Assembly (NCBI GenBank): GCA_012064415.1 | Contig: SSNU01000075.1 | Coordinates: 1,043,993-1,107,992, forward strand | DNA: 64,000 bases | Reading direction: 5' to 3' | Source of the DNA: Gyrodactylus bullatarudis | Lineage: Eukaryota > Platyhelminthes > Monogenea > Gyrodactylidea > Gyrodactylidae | Shown here: positions 50,101-61,129 of the stretch, piece after piece | Numbering within the stretch: the stretch's first letter is position 1 | How the letters are laid out: every line of letters begins with the position of its first letter | Program-made: the position numbers and the translations under genes | Notes under the pieces: model-generated | What the model saw: only the letters and a program-made list of their open reading frames with translations | Database searches by the model: none | Told to the model about the DNA's origin: nothing

Positions 50101-51095
50101 ACGAAGAAAGGTAAAGAAATAGATTTGCCCAATGAGAAGCAAACCTACGTGTTAGCAAGTAAAAAGATCGAGATTACGGCTCAATTTAGGCCAAATGTGG
50201 AAATTTTTTTGGCTACGAACATGATTCGTGGGGTAATCTATCTCTGGTAAAAATTTCATTGAAATCGGTTGGGTAGATTGGACGGCTCACAAAATCGACC
50301 TTTATTTTTTAGTACTAAGGAAGAAAAAAAATTTGGGCTTGAAGATTGACTGCTTTTTCTTTAATCGTGTACTCGAAGGGGTGAAATTGATACTTTCATC
50401 TCCTACTCATTTAAGAAATTTTCTTCTCATCGTAAACATGACAACAAAGGGTAAAAAGTCATTGGCAGAATTAATCATTTCTTTAATTGATTTCATTCAT
50501 TCTATCTCAATGTACTCTTTCATATTGTACCCCTTTCATATTCTTCAATAAGTTCCTCCGTTATAAACTTTTTTGAGAGATGGGAATCATTTTCATTCAA
50601 AAGGGAAGAGTATGAAGAGTAAGCAAATTTATGTTGAAAGACGTCATTAATTTGACGTCATAAAATAGGAGTCACAGTTTCTAAAAAAAATAAATCGCCT
50701 TATCGCCCGGTTTAATTCTCCTACATTTTTTAGGATGTTTAGTGTAATTATTTCGTTATTGTGGACGATTTTTTGATTCTGGAACTACATGAGCTTATAA
50801 ATTGTCTTACTCAGTTACTTTTTTGAAAATTTTTTCTTGACACACACTGTTATTATTATTTTCTAAATAATTTTCGCATTTCTTTTTTAATAATTATAAA
50901 TTTTTCTCCTATTAGACAAAAATTCGTCTAGCAAGCAGGAACAGATTCGGGATATCAAATTTCCGTGAACTGCAAATTGATGCAATTACTGCAAAAGTAT
51001 ACAAAACACCTTCCGAAACAAGCCATTCCAAGGTATTGAATAGCTATTCTTTACTAGTACCATTTCTGCTCTGTTTAAGTATCCTGAGACTATGA
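32160..51095 (+). CDS. Ig/FNIII cell-surface protein, probably GPI-anchored
   Basis: Secreted or surface adhesion-type protein. Exons: 32160-33250, 33299-33537, 34590-34914, 34997-35138, 36854-36982, 42828-43016, 48806-49072, 50916-51095; phases close, giving 853 residues. Signal peptide MILRQFSLLYFITVLHKIQS, then an Ig domain (Cys48/49 with DYVGTYTC at ~99-106), two divergent Ig-like regions, an Ig with HGYYRCAVEN, another Ig-like region, then two FNIII-like domains (GISLNYHLVNN joined to YNIEWSFVNELGLKS; and IRLASRNRFGISNF). The last exon runs on in frame to a hydrophobic end, SYSLLVPFLLCLSILRL, and a stop. This is the layout of a GPI-attachment signal. No kinase or cytoplasmic domain follows. 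Many NxS/T sites. Exon 5 to 7 introns are 5-6 kb. Family not resolved (contactin-like or receptor-ectodomain-like). Confidence 0.82.
35139..36853. other. Intron 4 of the Ig/FNIII gene with dispersed repeats
   Basis: It contains three copies of the TTTCAATGAATTTTTACTAC-type core (about 35298-35318, 35542-35565, 36393-36412). A degenerate relative of the piggyBac MITE interior lies at about 36520-36720 (ATTACATATTTGAATTCTACAGGC and AAGTAGGTTTTCAAAAATACGTT compare with 44290-44390). Confidence 0.6.
39700..41000 (-). mobile_element. Degenerate piggyBac transposase in Ig/FNIII intron
   Basis: Read on the minus strand with frame jumps, blocks of a piggyBac (DDE_Tnp_1_7) transposase appear in order: an RSDDTPRYDTR-like block near 40900, FRGRCPF near 40550, KYGIKI, then ACDARNAYFLNAQIYIGKEG near 40490, NQGGRVLKELIQPY and ICDNFFTC near 40350-40420, TSIVGSCRKLRKFLPKE near 40270, and a Cys-rich tail (RSKCLMFPCKDHYSIFC) near 39740. 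Several stops and frameshifts show it is dead. It is a plausible old source for the TTAA-flanked MITEs in this window. Confidence 0.85.
41845..41865 (+). repeat. Dispersed 21-bp core TTTTCAATGAATTTTTACTAC
   Basis: This is a perfect example of a core found many times in the window, embedded in longer degenerate repeats. Other copies: 11119-11138, 24914-24934, 27511-27530, 34121-34140, 35298-35318, 35542-35565, 36393-36412, and in inverse orientation about 45984-46004. Several are preceded by GCGCCAA or GCGTCAA (34110, 35289, 35533, 46005-46013 inverse). All lie in introns or spacers. Confidence 0.8.
43017..48805. other. Intron 6 of the Ig/FNIII gene
   Basis: A 5.8-kb intron. Besides the MITE it contains an inverted dispersed core near 45984-46013 and a repeat at 48505-48620 shared with 23080-23180 (GGATCATGAATT..AAGAATTCTACT, then TCAAATATC, ATGGCATTCTTA). 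The ORF at 47106-47519 has no exon-like flanks or known motif. Confidence 0.6.
44109..44616 (+). mobile_element. Complete piggyBac-type MITE (500 bp, TTAA)
   Basis: The element 44113-44612 is flanked by TTAA on both sides. It starts CCCTTCGTGTCCCA and ends TGGGACATGAAGGG (one mismatch). A palindromic TTCCACTGGTGGAA lies just inside the right end. TTAA target duplications and CCC-ended terminal repeats are typical of piggyBac. No coding capacity. Other copies: 4063-4295, 63857 to the window edge (inverted), and a distant relative at 36520-36720. It sits in intron 6 of the Ig/FNIII gene. Confidence 0.92.
49073..50915. other. Intron 7 of the Ig/FNIII gene
   Basis: It contains a foldback element (49803-49955). 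At about 49545-49600 it has a degraded arm of the 52535-52942 foldback family (CACAAATAAGGGCCTATATTACG...TCAGTGTGATACA). The ORF at 50333-50551 is not supported. Confidence 0.55.
49803..49955. mobile_element. Short foldback element (52-bp arms)
   Basis: Arms at 49803-49853 and 49901-49955 are inverted copies with a few mismatches (AGACAGACCATTTAAAGAGC against GCTCTTTAAATGATCTGTCT). The loop is about 47 bp. It is non-coding. Confidence 0.8.
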
Positions 51096-51515
51096 TGAAC
51101 TTACAAACTATCTAATTAATCCTGATTTGCTCAGTCGTTATTTTGCCCGCCTCAAGGTTAACCTAAGAAATAATATGAGATATACCAGCCATATATGTTC
51201 AACCATTATGTAAAGATGACCTTAGAAATTTTAGACTCTCTTCATTTGTACATATTAATAATATAAAATATTAGACTATGTAAGGATACATCTTGTATAT
51301 TACTTTCTTTGTCTGCCTAAAACATCTCTCTGGTTGTATTTGGAAAGACGTTGTTATAATTATCATTTAGACAAATATAAAAACTATTAATTTATGATTA
51401 TATAATTATTTTAATTTTGGGATTTCTTTTTTTCTTCAAAAATTTACAATACATCTCATCTTTCGCAGACAAAATATTACTCAAAAAATTACTTGGGTAT
51501 TATGATTATTATTCA
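51096..51515. other. Convergent spacer (Ig/FNIII / RPRD2-like)
   Basis: 3' flanks of the two genes. No further coding exon of either gene is recognised here. Confidence 0.6.
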
Positions 51516-54500
51516 TCAATAGAATCTCTTTTGGGCCCTGGGGGTGAAATTCTTCTGATATCTAACATTGTTGAACATTGTTTGTGGGTGTTGATTGTGC
51601 TGGGATTGATAGCCGAAATTTTGTCGATGGTGATTAGCCAAATGATTCCTGATGCCTGGAGCCATATTCTGGTTGTGATTCAGAGGCTGGAATTGATTAA
51701 TTTGTGGCTTAGCTTGGCTCAGGTTCAACGTCGGGATCGGCATTGGGGCATAGTACGAATTTTGCTGTTGAGGGATGTGCTGGTGCGGAGATGGATCAAT
51801 GGGATGTTGATCAAAGGTTCCTGAATTGTTACCCAATGTTCGTTGTGACTGAATCGGGTGAATAGTAGGAGGTGGTAAATTTAGATTTTGAGCATCTTGA
51901 AGACTGGGAATAACGGGGGGCATTGTAGAGTTGAAGCATTGTGGCAAATCTGCTGCAGGTTGAATTGGATAATGGCCAATGAGGTTGGATGAATTCTAAG
52001 AGGAAAATAATAAATAAGAATGAGGAACAGATAATCTCGTGGGACAGAATAAAAACAACTTACATTGAACATGTTATTGTAATCATGATTGATTAAGGGG
52101 GCTCCGAGATATGGTGGAACCTGTGGTGGTTGACTCTGTTGCTGTCCCATCATCAAGGCTGGTGGAGCTGGCGGAGGTCCTTTGTCTATTACATGTTGGT
52201 TACCATCAAAAGATTGTCCAGTCAACCAATCAAAGGATGATCTATTCTCAAAATTGTCTGGAATGAAGGTAGAACGCAAGATTACTAAAACATTCATTCT
52301 TCACCAAAAGAAATAGTTGTACTCACGAGAATCCTCGTTCTCAATTGGGGTGCCGGGATCATCTCCCTCTTCAGATTGGAAAGGTCCATTGTTCGTCTCA
52401 TTGGCCACTTCGAGTCCAGGTATAGTCAACATGTTGGATGGTACCGATTGTGACCTGTCAGGAGAAATATATTTTTATCTTCAAGATGCTTCAGAACATC
52501 AGTTTTGAGCTGAGCCATCGTGGTCATGTTTTTGAAAAAATATAAGAAGATGCCAGTTATTTCACAAATAAGGCCTTTATTTCCGGCATGCTCACCAGTG
52601 TGATACATGCCATATAAATACGTTTTTAGTAAAAATAAAATTTAACAATAATAATTATTGGTTGTGGTGTCTTTCAAAAATGGTTGGTCGATCCCTGTTT
52701 CCAAACTATTAATTAACCAGTGTAATTTTCAAAAACTCTAACCACTCAAATTCTGTATGTAATACAGTCAACCGTGGAAACAGGGATTAACCAACCATAT
52801 TTGAAAGACACCACAACCAATAATTGTTATTGTTAAATTTTATTTTTAATAAAAACGTATTTATATGGCATGTATCACACTGGTGAGCATGCCGGAAATA
52901 AAGGCCTTATTTGTGAAATAACTGGCATCTTCTTATATTTTTCCGGAAATATATTCAAATATAAACTAGGATACGTACACTTTAGAGATTAATGAATGAA
53001 TTTGTTCGAAACCAGTCGCAAAAAATAAGCTTATTTTTTCCGACCATTATTACGGCATAGGCTTGGGAGGAAGAAATGACAAAGTAAATTATTTTCAGAA
53101 GTCATGTATTTCAACATTATAAATGACACGATTCCCACAAATAAGCTTTAATATTGAGATGAAAAGCCCAAATGGATATAAGACTAAAAACTAATTTTTT
53201 AATTGTATCTATAGTCTTGAATTGAAGGAAACCTATACTATGGAAAGTATACCTGAGATTTGGTATCGATCAAGATGAGAAATGATTCAGGGAATATTCA
53301 CCAATAGAGTTGGTTTCTCCCAAAACCATAATTCATGAGATGATAGCAGCTTATTTTTTTATTAATAAGTCCAAGATTAAAGGAATTCCTTAGGATTAAA
53401 GAGTAAATAAAAAATTTTTGGCTTGTCTTTCTCAAATTGTTGGATTGAATTTAAAATTTTAATTATCTTTTGGATGGTGTTCAAGCCTTAATTGTGGGTA
53501 TAAAATAGAAGTTTTGCTAAAGTTAATTTTTCATTTTTTTCCGAAAATTCGGAAAGTTTACAGATCTCTATAGAAAGAAATAATTAATATCATATACTAT
53601 ATTAAAATGATCTGCAATTTAAGCTCTATTCAGCAATATGTTTCTTACAGAAATGTAAAATTTTAAGAAAAAATGTGTCAATATTTGTCACCACTAGTAG
53701 ACATCAAAAAATATTTTTGAAATTATAATGGAGGAGAGAGAGGGATAGTTTTTTGACGCCTATCTTAGAGGTCATACTGTATGTTTAAAATTTCTTATCC
53801 CGATGCAACATTTAGGTATGATTGTTATGAGGATGAATGAAGAATGGGGGGTGTCCTTTCTTAAGGCATTAAGTGGAGGGACCCCTGTGATTTGAAAAGA
53901 GAATTCTACCCGAAGAAGTTATAGTAAATTTCACATTAGTATATACCATTTTAATATAAATATAACCTCCCTAAAATAACTTATTGACACTAAATTCCTG
54001 AATAAAAAATCACTCTTGAGTAGATAATAGGGATAGATTTTTGAAAGTATCTGATTTTTAACCAAGGCCAGAATCTAATCCAGTTGCTTGTGAGGATTCT
54101 ACTCATGCATGGGAAAAAGTTCCCGTCCAAGAAATATATACCCAAATATATCACGAAATATCTTGAGCTGTTGATAAACTTGTAAGACTAGACATTTTAA
54201 AGTCGCTAAAATTGAATTCCTGAAATTAACTCCTAGAGCTTGATGACTTGAGTTGATACGAGATGGACTCACTTTAGGTTTATAGCATCAGTCAGGTTGT
54301 GGGCCAATAAAGGTTCCTGAGGAAGTGGTGGCGGCGGAGGTGGCGGTGGTTGCATCATGTTCAGTGTGTTTCCGGATGATGACAGTAAAGAGTCATTATT
54401 TATCGTCAAGGTAGGCTGTAGGGGTGGCGGGGGAGGTGGCGGTATCATAACTGGGACATTTCCACTGGTACGATAGTCGACATCCTTCGAGGATAAATTT

Positions 54501-56981
54501 CGCTGAATTATGATGGGTGAGGTTTCCTCTTCGTTGTCACTTATCTCCATGTCGTCATTGTTGCCATCTTGTCGGAATTCTTGGCCAGAGTTGTTCATCT
54601 CCAAGATGGTGGTTTCATCACACTTCTTTTTCGATGAGCTAGTAATAAACAAGGAAATCATGAGAAATTATTACATACATTAGGATAATAAAAAAATTTT
54701 ACAACTTAAACTCTGTTCTGATATAGAGAAACTCATTTGAAAATTACAATTACAAAGGATTTTAGGAAAATGGGTTTTATGGAAGATAATTATTAATATT
54801 TCGTGAATTCTTGAAAGCTGAATGGGTCCGGATCCCTGCTTAGAATTGAGTGATGAAAAACGATCAAATATCATTGGCATTTTGAAGCTTGGCTTAGGAG
54901 AGTTTCTACATCGTTAATTCTTTACAACTCCAACATTGAACGAGAAGACAGCTTAACTTAAAACACCACGAACCCCCAAAAATACTCTACAAGTCAGATT
55001 CAAACTGAAACTCAAAAATATTTCCTCGACGAATTACAAATCAACATGGACCTTTTATCCATGGAGTTAAGGCATTGAAACTCTCAAGAGCTACAGGAAC
55101 AATGATTGAAAAGAATTAATCCATTTAAGAATTCAGTCAATAAAATCTCCAATCAGGGATATCTTTTGAAGGGATAACAAGTAGCTGGAATAATTGAAAT
55201 TACCTTGAGATTCTAAGGTTGTCAAAGACTATGGGAAAAAACATGAATCTAGAAAATTCGCTCACCTTATTCGATAGTCGACATCTTGGGCTTGTGTCTC
55301 TTCATAGTCGTCGTCAATTGAAGCGGCCATATTATCGTCGAGGTGTGTAATACTCTGATGATAATCATTATTGTCATTATTGCCACAGCTGAACGTCTTC
55401 AAGATGGCCTGAGATTCCTTCACTTTGTTGGCGTATGATAAATAGGCCTAGGAATTATTACGTTCATTATTTGGGTTATAAGGAACATGGCAAGATTAGA
55501 CCCTTGATGATACTCACACATGATAAGGAAAGGTGAGATATTTAGCATATAGATTGTTAACAGATTTAATCTCATGAAAAGAGAGAAACATGTCAAGTCG
55601 ACTCAGTGACCACGACGTTGTTGATTTGAAATTTTAAAACCGCTCTCAAATAATTAAAGTTTAAAACTCTCGATTTCTATTGGTCGAGAGAGAGAGAGTT
55701 GATCTCTGATTGGCCCAATTAAATTAATAATTCAACAATCTACCAAAGCATTAAATTTGTAATGCAATATTACTTAAAAGTAGAAATATGATATTTCATA
55801 CAAACTATTGCAGCGTAAATGACATATGGGTTAATTTGATTTTCTCACATTAAACTATGATGCAAAATCCAATAAAGCTCTTGTTTCAAAATAAATCATT
55901 AATCTTTGACATAACTGACGTATTTTTTTTCGAATCTGGAGAATTGCAGTAACCTGTCAATTTACACACCATCCATGATTCGTTAAAAGATATTCAAGAA
56001 TTTCTTTTTGGTAAATTTAGAATTCAAGTTCTTATTAGCGAAAGATACGCAAAGTTGGACAGTAAAAAAATCAGGTCAAAACTCAACCGAGGGCCAATCA
56101 TGTTTGTTTAGTTGAACTGATGAAAAAGAGAGCACTCACAGAATTAACAATGTCAACTTCCTTCTTTTGCAGTTGATAGTAAATGTAGGCTATTTTAAAG
56201 GAGGCCTTTAGGTTGGAGAATATCCTAATTCGATTCTCAATCAGTTCTGAATTCTTCATCAGCTTTTCCTTGCATGGAACAACATTGGCCAGGAGTTCAT
56301 CAACTTCTCGTCGACTCTTGATTGACTGCAGGGCACTTTCGACGGACTCCATCTGGGGAATATCGGAGTCTTCAATTTTCTCCAGTTCAAACTTTTCTTT
56401 GATTTGTAAATCATAACTGCGCAATTTCTCAATGAACTCTTCAGGCTAAATGAGGAAAGAGGGAAAAGTGAGAAAAATTAGAGTTAATTACGTCAAAATC
56501 TTTAACCATTTCTCTGTAGTGATCTTTTGTTTGAGTTTTTTTCGGCTTTCGATCCTTGACAATTTCCATGAGTATTTTATGAGTGAATGCTGGCTCAAAG
56601 AATTTCTTCTCTGCCCAACTAACAAACAGTTTCTTGGTTTTTTCCAAGACAGTGTCCGATTTAAGATGTTCAATCGATGCAAGTATAAAGGGTTTAATGA
56701 TATCCTTCAACTGAGGGTATCCTATCTTATCGCAGGTAACAATGAGCTCGTGGCTGACATAGATTAATGCAAGCTGGATAGCTGGCCTTTTGCCTAGAAA
56801 ATAGAATTAGCCATATAAAAAATGTACTTTTCTTCACAGCCTGCTCCCAAATACTGCAAATTTGGTGAATAGATTCCGTATATATGAGAAGTTGAGAGGC
56901 ACATGATTTAATGCTTTTTGAAGATAAATCTAGATTTGCCAGAATATTATTTATTTCTTTGGGATCGAAATCCTTTTGCAT
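51516..56981 (-). CDS. RPRD2: RPRD2-like CTD-interaction (CID) protein
   Basis: Nuclear protein that binds the phosphorylated C-terminal repeats of RNA polymerase II. Exons: 56981-56828, 56793-56492, 56445-56140, 55447-55266, 54638-54273, 52454-52327, 52257-52064, 51995-51516; phases close, giving 703 residues. Residues 1 to about 135 form a CID (SIHQICSIWEQAVKKS, AIQLALIYVSHELIVTC, LFVSWAEKKFFEPAF). Residues about 160-250 match the RPRD coiled-coil region (ESALQSIKSRREVDELLANV). The rest is low complexity: acidic stretches, two proline runs, and a Gln/Asn/Pro-rich tail ending RAQKRFY. DVDYR occurs twice. The long C-terminus favours RPRD2 over RPRD1A/B, which are short. A 1.8-kb intron holds a foldback element 20-60 bp from the next exon. 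Confidence 0.82.
52464..52955. mobile_element. Foldback element in RPRD2-like intron
   Basis: Arms at 52535-52703 and 52775-52942 (about 168 bp, near-perfect) surround a 71-bp loop. A 10-bp direct repeat GAAATATATT flanks the unit at 52464-52473 and 52946-52955, with a 61-bp non-palindromic tail on the left. It lies just upstream (in transcript sense) of the exon starting at 52454, so the 3' splice region of that intron is inside or next to the insert. Confidence 0.85.
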
Positions 56982-57813
56982 ATTATTCTAATCAAACTCA
57001 ATTTTAAACAAGCAGATAATTAACGATTTTTTTAATTTACATATTTTCAATCGCAGTTTTTCAAATTTGAGTTTCTCTGAGAAACTGTTTCTCATTTCGT
57101 AATAGCAATGTATATTTATCGAGCTGATAAAAAATAAATACAATTTAGAAAAATAGTTTCTGAAGAGGTCTTTGTCCTCAGGGATAAGTTACTAGAGAAA
57201 TGCACAAGTGGGTTTAAAGGTTGTGCATGAGATGTAGTCTAAGCAAGTTTGAATCTGGTCTAGAGAGAGGAGAATTGTGTATTTTCTTTGTTTTCTAGTA
57301 TTATAAGTTGAGAAATTGTCATCTTATTATTTATATAAGTATAGAGAATTAAAGAGCATGAGACTTCTGCCTATAAGGAACGACGTTGAATCACAAGAAA
57401 TATTCATAAAACAAATATTTTTTATTCATCATATTTAGTGGGTAATAAGAATAGGACAGGAAAATATTCAAATATATATAGATATTGCCTCTTCTCTGTG
57501 TTTTTATACATTTTTAAGAAATATTCTGATAAAATAATAATATTAAGATTAATAATAAACATACAGCTGGTTTTTTGTTAAAAAAATAACATATTAATAA
57601 TAATAGTTGATTTTGAAATAATAATTATTAACCGGTTTTCTCTTGAATTAAATAATAACATTGAAAAAAAGAGATTTCTATTCATGATTCTTGCATAACT
57701 GCGCTATGAAGAGACAGTGAGTCTAGCATAAATAAGTGTTGGGCGCAAGTAACTGATTGTAAATGCAAAAAAATCTTTCCGGACAACAATGAGAATTTTG
57801 GTACTGAGTGTCT
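56982..57813. other. Spacer between two minus-strand genes
   Basis: This holds the promoter side of the RPRD2-like gene and the 3' flank of the gene at 57814-59234. It is AT-rich with no supported gene. AATAAA-type signals are frequent and not informative. Confidence 0.6.
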
Positions 57814-59234
57814 TCAGGATCTGATGAGATCAACAGAAAAACTGGGTCCAATTGAATGAGTACGAGTCTTTGTCGATTTCGACCAATAGTCGGTGATGCT
57901 GTTTAGGGATCTGCGTTTGTTATCTGACCTCTGGTTGGGTGAGGGTGGTGTTGAAATGAAGTTATTCGTATTCTTGTTAGTCTGGGATGTTGAATCTTCA
58001 GTAGTGGACATGGCCAAATCAAGAGAGATGGGCCTATCGGCACATGACTGATCAGTAAAATCTTCAACAATAAAGGAAGTGTTCCTTGATAACTGACTGT
58101 GCCGACGTTTATGCCTGGAATGCGTGGAAGAACATGTTGAGGACTGATAATTCCCAGCTGATGACGAGACCATACTCAAGACTGATGACTCCCTTATTAG
58201 GTTATCCTGAAGAATTAAAAATAATTTTATATTTTATCATTTCAAGATGAAAATGGCAATCCAAGTACCGAAATGTTTGGGAGAGAGGACTCCAATTGAA
58301 ATTACATTTTACTTTAATATGTCAAATATTTGTTGGATCGCTAAAAATAGTTTTGTTGGTGTGTTTACAGTTTAGAAGAAAAAGGAAAATGAAAAAGAAT
58401 GCATGGTTTGGGGAGGAATTGCGCGGGCAAGAAAAAATAGATTAATCACTCACATGATGCCTTTCGGATAGTTCACTATTGCGTCGGAGGCAATCGTAGA
58501 TGCCAGTCCTTCGATCAGCGGTTTTCTGGCCGAGTTGGCGTTCCCTCAAGACTTCACGTCGTCTGCGAATGGTATCGGAGAGTAATTGATTGGCCCGATT
58601 AGACGTTCGGACGCATTCATTTGAGGATACTGCAATTGTCGATAGGGATGACAAGAGACCGCCGCCAACAAACGGGAATTGGTTACTCCCGTTAGAGGGG
58701 TGGTCCGGATAAATTCGATTATTCGATAGGCCATGATGGATTTCTTGGGATTGAGTTTCTCCCTCGTCTCCTTCCTCATTATCGAGGGAGTCAACTTGGA
58801 ACTGCCAGGTATCAGGACACCTTAAAACAGAGTGAAAGTGAAAAATGAAATTTTGTAAAAATGATAAATTAAAAATTTCAAATATTTATCTAACTAGTCG
58901 AATAAATCACAAGTTGGTTTGTGTAGACTCACTCGTAATGTTTCATGAAACTTGCGGGTCGATTGTACATGCTGTAGTTTTCGTTGGATGCAAAACTTTG
59001 ATAGTTATTGTTAGTAAGAAAGTTAGGATCATTATTTAGATGAAGGGGGGAGATTTTAGAGGAATTATGATCCTGAGGTGTTTCTGTGTTCATGACATCA
59101 TCCCCGAGTAGATCAACAATGCTCAGATCTGGACTGGGAGCTCGCCGTCTCTGGTCTCGGCGAGGCTTTACATATGGACCACTGGGGAATTGAAAGAGGG
59201 AGTACTCGTCGATAATCTTGTTTAGTATATCCAT
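57814..59234 (-). CDS. Unrecognised Ser/Arg/Asn-rich protein
   Basis: Exons 59234-58933, 58820-58454 and 58206-57814 join with consistent phases to give 353 residues. I cannot assign a family. The N-terminus (MDILNKIIDEYSLFQFPSGP) may be a short amphipathic helix. The next part is disordered. A basic helix-like segment (TIRRRREVLRERQLGQK, near 180-200) follows, then Ser/Thr-rich sequence with basic clusters (HSRHKRRHSQLSR, KRRSLNS) typical of phosphorylation or 14-3-3-type sites and perhaps nuclear import. No signal peptide or membrane segment. The three clean splice junctions and the open frame argue it is a real gene. It lies about 830 bp upstream of the RPRD2-like gene on the same strand. 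Confidence 0.72.
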
Positions 59235-59557
59235 TTCCTACGGGTAAAAGTCTTATTAGCATTTTTAGGAGGGATTTTGCCCTTTACTTTTGAATCTCAT
59301 AAATTCAACCCAGAAAATCTTGAAGTATTAACTTTCAAATATATCGAGGATTAAAGGGCTTCTAATACCTGACTCTATGAACAACTCTTAGGCCAGTCTA
59401 TATCTCTGTTGTTGAAACTCTCATTACTTGATCCTGACAAGGACTACCAGCTCAGTAGCACCGGATCAATATCGACTCATTCAGGTATCAATCCACAAAA
59501 AATAATGGCAATTTCTATTTTGAAAGAATCCCAGAAGACTACAATCTTTTTAAAAAA

Positions 59558-59745
59558 AACCATGTCTAATAATATTTCGTTCTAGGTGCTTAGGTAATAT
59601 ATCCCACAGGAATGTCTTATTTGGTAATGGATTAGCCCAAGTCGCTGACGTTCCTGTGGGATATATTACCTAGGCACCTAGAACGAAATATTTCTAGTAA
59701 ACTTTGTAAGTATAGGTGCTGCACTATTCATTAACCATGTCTAAT
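59558..59745. mobile_element. Hairpin element with 13-bp flanking repeats
   Basis: Arms 59571-59611 and about 59651-59692 are near-perfect inverted copies (TTCGTTCTAGGTGC...TATCCCACAGGAA). The direct repeat AACCATGTCTAAT occurs at 59558-59570 and 59733-59745. A ~40-bp tail (59693-59732) separates the hairpin from the right repeat. The architecture matches the elements at 19854 and 52464. It lies upstream of the gene at 57814-59234. Confidence 0.85.
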
Positions 59746-61129
59746 TTCAAGATTTATTTTGTACATTTCCAAATTCATAACAACAAGTATGTTCATATTT
59801 AACTAGCTCTGAGGGTCATGATTCTGTTAGTAAATAAGAATTGAGAATAACCAGAAGACTAGCGAACCAATTCCTAAAATTTGGATATGAAAACAAAATA
59901 TATTATTTTTGTAGACAGCAGGTGTATCGAGCATAGAAAAATAGAGAAATTGGCGAGTAAACATGATTATGAAGAAATGAAAAGATCGATAATTTCTACT
60001 CCACTCTTTTGTTAAGCGAGAGGGAATCAAATAATCTCTGGGAATCAATTTTTGGAGGTAAATTTGTACGCTCGTATGCCACAAAATTGAGAGGAAATAA
60101 GGGGTAGTTGGGGGTTATGACTGTATTTCTGTGGAGAATCAATATTTTTACATTGTGTGAGCGAGCGTACTGAAGGAAAATATTGATTTAACGGCTGGAT
60201 TTGAGTCATTATCCTGACAGAATGATATATTAGAAATGTCGAAGGAACTTATAATTACATTAGCTTGGAAATGTCAGTTATATGAATTTTTCGAAGGAAA
60301 AAATGAATAATTTCCACATGGATCGATACGCATTAATTCGAATTTGTACAATAAATTGTGAGTCCAAACCATATTTATCATCAGGATAATCGGAAGGCAA
60401 GCCAAAATACATCAACTCTTTTCGCATTTCAACCCTTTCAAGATTAAATGTATAAATTCATTGGGTATTGAGAACGTTCAAGATGGGAAAATTCCCAAGA
60501 TTTGTATCAGATTTAATGAAGAATTTTTTGATGATTGTGGGAATTAATTGTATACTGAAAAGACTGAAACTCATAGTTTTTGTGGTGTTCAACATTGAAT
60601 GTATTCTTTCATACTTATTTCAATACTATAGACCAATACAAACCAGACGACAATATAGTCAGGTAGCAAGTGAACAAATTTTTTTAGTCAATCTATGTGA
60701 AAGAAATAGTAAATAGTTTAAGGATTAAGAATAAAAGGTAAGTTGAAAGAACACCAAAAATTCTCCAATAAATAGCAAGAATGGTGAGAAAAGTGAAAAC
60801 GCTCACATAGGCCATAGTAGTTGAAGATTATAGGAATACAGTTAGATTGAATTGAGCATATTTTATGCGTTTCATCTATTCAAGTATGGATTTCTGGATT
60901 AGATGTCTTGAATAAACTATAAATAGTCAAAGCACAGAGCAGTCAGGCAGAGATCTTCTCTTCCTAGTCTAGATAGACTGAGTTATTTGAAGGAAACGAT
61001 ACTGCAAGTATTGGTTCTGATAACTACTATAGGCAAAGTCTCAAGGAGTAAACATCTCAGCAATCAAAGAATCTTTATCGATGGAAAAAACCTTCGATTC
61101 TATATACATTTGTCGTCGAAAGGTCCGGA
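59746..61129. other. Gene-free interval
   Basis: Short ORFs (for example 59827-60084 minus and 60468-60716 plus) lack recognisable motifs or splice context. Nothing is supported. Confidence 0.5.

Noticed and set aside
32160..51095. Receptor tyrosine kinase (PDGFR/VEGFR-like) identity
   Set aside because: Several Ig domains suggested it, but FNIII domains follow and the frame ends in a GPI-like tail. No kinase sequence lies before the next gene.
51417..51824. 135-codon plus ORF
   Set aside because: It is antisense to the Gln/Pro-rich last exon of the RPRD2-like gene.
60468..60716. 82-codon plus ORF with a hydrophobic stretch
   Set aside because: No homology recognised, no splice or promoter support; likely chance in AT-rich DNA.
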